Below are positions 4,865 through 5,567 of a stretch of DNA of 5,567 bases, piece after piece. Under the pieces are notes generated by a model. It had not been told where the DNA came from. It saw only the letters and a program-made list of their open reading frames with translations, and did not search any database. Numbering within the stretch: the stretch's first letter is position 1; each line of letters opens with the position of its first letter. The position numbers were made by a program, and so were the translations under genes. Source of the DNA: Gallionella sp. (GTDB lineage Bacteria; Pseudomonadota; Gammaproteobacteria; Burkholderiales; Gallionellaceae); contig JALNYK010000061.1 in NCBI GenBank assembly GCA_023229845.1, forward strand, positions 1 to 5,567, in the 5' to 3' direction.

Positions 4865-5567
4865 TCAGACCAGCATATTCCCCGCCGTCAGCTGCACGAT
4901 GTTCACCCCGGACAGGATCGCCAGCGCGGTTTCCGCTCCGTTCGCCGCCAGATCGGTCGAGTGATACACCGTCACCGCATTGGCGTTGGCCGAGTCGGCG
5001 ATCACGATGTAGCCATCCGTAGCGATCACGGACACGTCGGCCGCGATCGCATTCGCCGCATCGGCAATCGTCACCGGCGTGGCGTCGAAGATGAAGACGT
5101 TGGCCGCGACGAAATCGGTCGTCAGGGTCTGGCCGGTCGCGACGGCGTCAAGCAGGTTGGCGATCGCGGACAAGTCCAGCACATCGCCGCCGTTCGCGAC
5201 CGGCACGGCGCTGAAACCGATGACGGTGTCGGTTCCGTCTGCAATTGAAGTCAGCAGGATCGTCGCGGAGTTGGCGGCGGTCGTGCCGGTATCGGTGATG
5301 ACGATGGTGTCGGCGCCTGCGCCGCCGTTGATGAGGTCGGCTCCGCCGTTGCCGTAGATCACCTCGCCGGCCGCGGTGCCGTTCAGGATGTCGGCTGCGG
5401 TGGCGCCGGTGACGATAGCGCCCGTTCCCAATGGCGTGACTTCTGCGGTGCTGAAACCGGGAATCGCCGAGAGCGGCGCGGCGATATCCGTCAGCAGCGC
5501 CGTCTTGGCATCGTTGGACAGCACGTAGCCGTCGGCGAACACCAGCCGGTCGTTCGAAGCACCCGCC
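4865..5567 (-). CDS. RTX-type secreted protein, C-terminal part (continues past right edge)
   Basis: The frame is open from the right edge to the TGA at 4867-4865, about 234 codons. A GTG at 5542 is not the true start, because the frame continues upstream with GASNDRLVFADG. The calcium-binding nonapeptide block GNGGADLINGGAGADTI (about 5305-5353) matches the GGxGxDxUx consensus of hemolysin-type repeats. It is followed by DGTDTVIGF and GGDVLDLSAI, typical of the beta-roll cap in such proteins. The last 225 residues have one Lys, no Arg, no Cys and no Trp, with many Asp, Ala, Thr and Gly. This very acidic, Cys-free composition is usual for type I (ABC) secretion substrates, and the hydrophobic end NIVQLTAGNMLV fits an uncleaved C-terminal secretion signal. 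It could be a surface-layer protein, adhesin or enzyme; the deciding domain lies outside. No secretion genes are visible. Confidence 0.85.
   Translation of the reverse strand, partial: AGASNDRLVFADGYVLSNDAKTALLTDIAAPLSAIPGFSTAEVTPLGTGAIVTGATAADILNGTAAGEVIYGNGGADLINGGAGADTIVITDTGTTAANSATILLTSIADGTDTVIGFSAVPVANGGDVLDLSAIANLLDAVATGQTLTTDFVAANVFIFDATPVTIADAANAIAADVSVIATDGYIVIADSANANAVTVYHSTDLAANGAETALAILSGVNIVQLTAGNMLV
5294..5389 (-). repeat. RTX calcium-binding nonapeptide repeats
   Basis: Read on the minus strand, about three to four consecutive units run from ILNGTAAGE through YGNGGADLI to NGGAGADTIV. They approach the GGxGxDxUx consensus, with the last unit the best. In the family each pair of turns binds calcium in a beta-roll that folds outside the cell. 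The run is short, so more copies may lie upstream beyond the window. Confidence 0.75.

Overview
The window is GC-rich and compact. Every gene I can support lies on the minus strand, so transcription runs from high to low coordinates. The left edge holds the first 21 codons of ribosomal protein L13 (rplM), whose N-terminus resembles beta-proteobacterial L13. With the Proteobacteria-type antitoxin, the GC content and the C-rich/G-rich dispersed palindrome, this suggests a beta-proteobacterium. Anything narrower would be a guess.

Layout in transcription order: (1) 5567-4865, C-terminal part of an RTX-type secreted protein that enters from beyond the right edge; (2) 4797-3970, a cytoplasmic UgpQ-like glycerophosphodiester phosphodiesterase carrying an in-frame palindromic repeat (about 4493-4533); (3) 3872-3823, a promoter with two matching palindromic operators, followed by a DUF3018/MazE-like antitoxin (3803-3591) and a PemK/MazF toxin (3594-3271) joined by an ATGA overlap; (4) 3270-3142, a 129-base spacer with a strong hairpin; (5) 3141-1594, glpD, respiratory FAD glycerol-3-phosphate dehydrogenase; (6) 1606-182, a divergent glycerol-kinase-like FGGY kinase overlapping the end of glpD by 13 bases; (7) 140-111, a near-consensus sigma-70 promoter with a GC-rich discriminator, then rplM from 64 off the left edge.

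The phosphodiesterase would release sn-glycerol-3-phosphate from lipid-derived glycerophosphodiesters. The FGGY kinase could make it from glycerol. GlpD oxidises it to dihydroxyacetone phosphate and passes electrons to the quinone pool. This is a small glycerol/glycerophospholipid catabolic cluster with no visible transporter or GlpR-type regulator. The toxin-antitoxin pair sits between its first and second genes with its own promoter.

I did not find a clearly new multi-gene system. The points most worth a second look are the paired operators exactly 32 bp apart at the toxin-antitoxin promoter, the palindrome translated inside the phosphodiesterase, and the kinase, which lacks a glycerol-binding glutamate and the fructose-1,6-bisphosphate loop of GlpK.
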